DNA of 64,000 nucleotides from Streptomyces sp. NBC_01116 (GTDB lineage Bacteria; Actinomycetota; Actinomycetes; Streptomycetales; Streptomycetaceae), in the NCBI RefSeq assembly GCF_041435495.1, contig NZ_CP108644.1, forward strand, positions 3,333,501 to 3,397,500. Direction: 5' to 3'. Shown piece after piece: positions 62,718 to 64,000 of the stretch. The translations under genes were made by a program, and so were the position numbers. The notes under the pieces were generated by a model. That model was not told where the DNA came from and did no database searches. It was given only the letters and a program-made list of their open reading frames with translations. Each line of letters begins with the position of its first letter. Position 1 is the first letter of the stretch.

Positions 62718-63938
62718 CTACTTGGTGTTGAGCGTCAGCCCGTAGTACGCGAGGGCGTCGTCGAGCGGCTGGAAGTAGGAGGAGCCGGGCGAGTTGACCT
62801 GGCCGTTGCAGCGCTGGTTGCTGGGACCGCCGGACGTCATGCCCTGGGCCTGGTCACCGGAGATGTACGCGCCTCCGCTGTCCCCTCCCTGGGTGCAGAC
62901 GCTGGAGCTCGCCAGGCCGGTCACGACGGTGTCCGGGCCGCCGTTCTGGTCGGTGTAGGTGACGCTGACGTTGTACGAGCCGACCTTGCCGCAGGTCCAG
63001 TTGGTGGTCTGGCCGGACTTGCAGAGCGCCGCGCCGGACGGGGCCCGCTTGCTGCCCCTGACCGGGACGGTGCCGGCCCTGCCGTACGTGGTGACGTCGA
63101 GGCCGATCGAGTGGCCCGCGTCGACGGAGGCGATGCCCATGTCGACGCTGCGGGTGCCCAGCGCGAACCGGGTGTGGGTGCCCTTGGCGAACCGGGTGCC
63201 GTTGTAGGCCAGCGCGGGCAGGTCCTCGATGCAGTGCCCGGCGGTCACGAGCACCTGCTTGCCGCCGCGGTCCTTGGCGCCGTAACCGACGGAGCAGAGA
63301 TAGCCGTTGAAGGTCATCCGGCTGCCGGGCGGGACGACGGCCTGGGTCTCCAGCTTCTCCTGGCCCTTCACGACGCGTACGGCGTCGCCGTTGCTCCTCG
63401 CCGCCTTGAGGAAGCTGCGGGTCGCGGCGTCGGAGTCGCCGTTGACCTCGACGGTCACGGTGTCCGACGCGAGGTCGACCGACCACGCGGACACCCCGGC
63501 CGGGGCGCTCCCGAGCGCCTCGGCGTCGAGCCGCGCCTTGATCCGGTCCAGCTCGCTCTCGCCGCGCTCGGGGACGCGGACCTTGAGCCCCGCCGCCCGG
63601 ACGTCCTTCGCCGCTTCGGCGTCGGCGGCGTTGACGACCAGCGAACCGTCCTCGGCGAAGAAGGCCCCGAGCGTGTCGACCCGGTCCTTCCGCAGCTCCG
63701 CGAACCGGTCCTGCTGGTCGGCCTCGCGGTCCAGCCGCCGCACCGCGGCCTTCTCGCTGACGCCCAGGGTGGTGGCGAGCGCCTTCACCATCTCCGGCTG
63801 GTACACCGGAGCCGAGGGGGCCGAGGGCTCCGACGTCGTACCGGCATAGGCTCCCGTGGCGACTCCGGCCGACAGGAGGACGCCGATCGAGGCGGCCACG
63901 ACGGATCTGCGCGCGTTCTTCTTCCTGCTGTGCTTCAC
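62718..63938 (-). CDS. Secreted serine protease, alpha-lytic/streptogrisin type (S1)
   Basis: A 406-residue preproprotein. A Tat- or Sec-like signal with a basic start (KHSRKKNARRS) and hydrophobic helix is followed by a propeptide (about 45-205) that should fold the protease. The mature part has catalytic His in VTAGHCIED, Asp in VDMGIAS and Ser in TQGGDSGGAYIS. The signature matches bacterial S1 peptidases of the alpha-lytic group such as streptogrisins. GTG 63938 is chosen, with GGAAGGA seven bases upstream; the frame is open a further 18 codons. It should be exported and autoprocessed. Confidence 0.94.
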   Translation of the reverse strand: MKHSRKKNARRSVVAASIGVLLSAGVATGAYAGTTSEPSAPSAPVYQPEMVKALATTLGVSEKAAVRRLDREADQQDRFAELRKDRVDTLGAFFAEDGSLVVNAADAEAAKDVRAAGLKVRVPERGESELDRIKARLDAEALGSAPAGVSAWSVDLASDTVTVEVNGDSDAATRSFLKAARSNGDAVRVVKGQEKLETQAVVPPGSRMTFNGYLCSVGYGAKDRGGKQVLVTAGHCIEDLPALAYNGTRFAKGTHTRFALGTRSVDMGIASVDAGHSIGLDVTTYGRAGTVPVRGSKRAPSGAALCKSGQTTNWTCGKVGSYNVSVTYTDQNGGPDTVVTGLASSSVCTQGGDSGGAYISGDQAQGMTSGGPSNQRCNGQVNSPGSSYFQPLDDALAYYGLTLNTK

Positions 63939-64000
63939 GCGATTCCTTCCGCTACGCAGGCAAGCGTCCAGACAATGGGGGGGGGTGGCCACACCGCGCC

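Overview
The window is high-GC actinobacterial chromosome, almost certainly Streptomyces. The third codon positions are strongly G/C, genes are packed with ATGA or GTGA overlaps, many start at GTG, several appear leaderless, and typical lineage genes are present: an SsgA-like sporulation protein, a bacterial protein O-mannosyltransferase, DUF397 and DUF5753 regulators, a tricorn protease homologue and an alpha-lytic-type secreted protease. I saw no rRNA, tRNA, CRISPR array, insertion sequence or prophage core.

Layout. 1-7796 is conserved core: a PQQ-repeat membrane protein (cut by the window edge), an ABC-F ATPase, a lipoprotein, an acyltransferase, then ispE-ksgA and tatD. 7797-12876 is accessory: a perfect inverted repeat, a 23-bp tandem repeat, a zinc-ribbon protein, and a five-gene coupled operon that opens with a 58-residue peptide, continues with three proteins I cannot assign (two are paralogues) and ends with a beta-lactamase-fold hydrolase. 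12933-20619 returns to core genes (rsmI, divergent pmt, a penicillin-binding transpeptidase) with small accessory genes between. 20654-26396 holds an exonuclease, an Fsr-like exporter with a divergent AraC regulator, a YbaK deacylase coupled to an EamA transporter, and an AGCS symporter.

26833-35521 is the most plastic part. It has a truncated DUF5753 regulator with its DUF397 partner, abutting a fragment of an ATP-binding protein in a head-to-head deletion scar; an HTH/zinc-ribbon protein; an eCIS-core (DUF4157) metallopeptidase-like protein; a DUF1345 membrane protein; and an amidohydrolase divergent from a MarR regulator. 36768-39272 is a three-gene operon of a frameshifted HemB-like protein without Schiff-base lysines, a methyltransferase and a second-type HemC. 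39403-42929 holds acetyltransferase, SDR, esterase and SsgA-like genes.

42994-46544 is a regulated DUF4097-DrrA-DrrB type module whose control region carries repeated CGTTGCAACG half-sites. 46738-53287 is an MMPL exporter with its TetR regulator, three palindromes, and a divergent tricorn protease. 53721-57984 is a translationally coupled Baeyer-Villiger-type monooxygenase / hydrolase / SDR catabolic operon with a divergent MerR regulator. 58052 to the end has xth, two acetyltransferases, a sigma factor fused to a zinc-finger-like motif, a membrane helix and a CAP domain, an HTH regulator, and a secreted S1 protease.

The best candidate for an undescribed system is the peptide operon at 8847-12876. 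The HemB-like/methyltransferase/HemC operon and the sigma-CAP fusion come next. All functions are read from sequence motifs and recalled family features; no database search was run.
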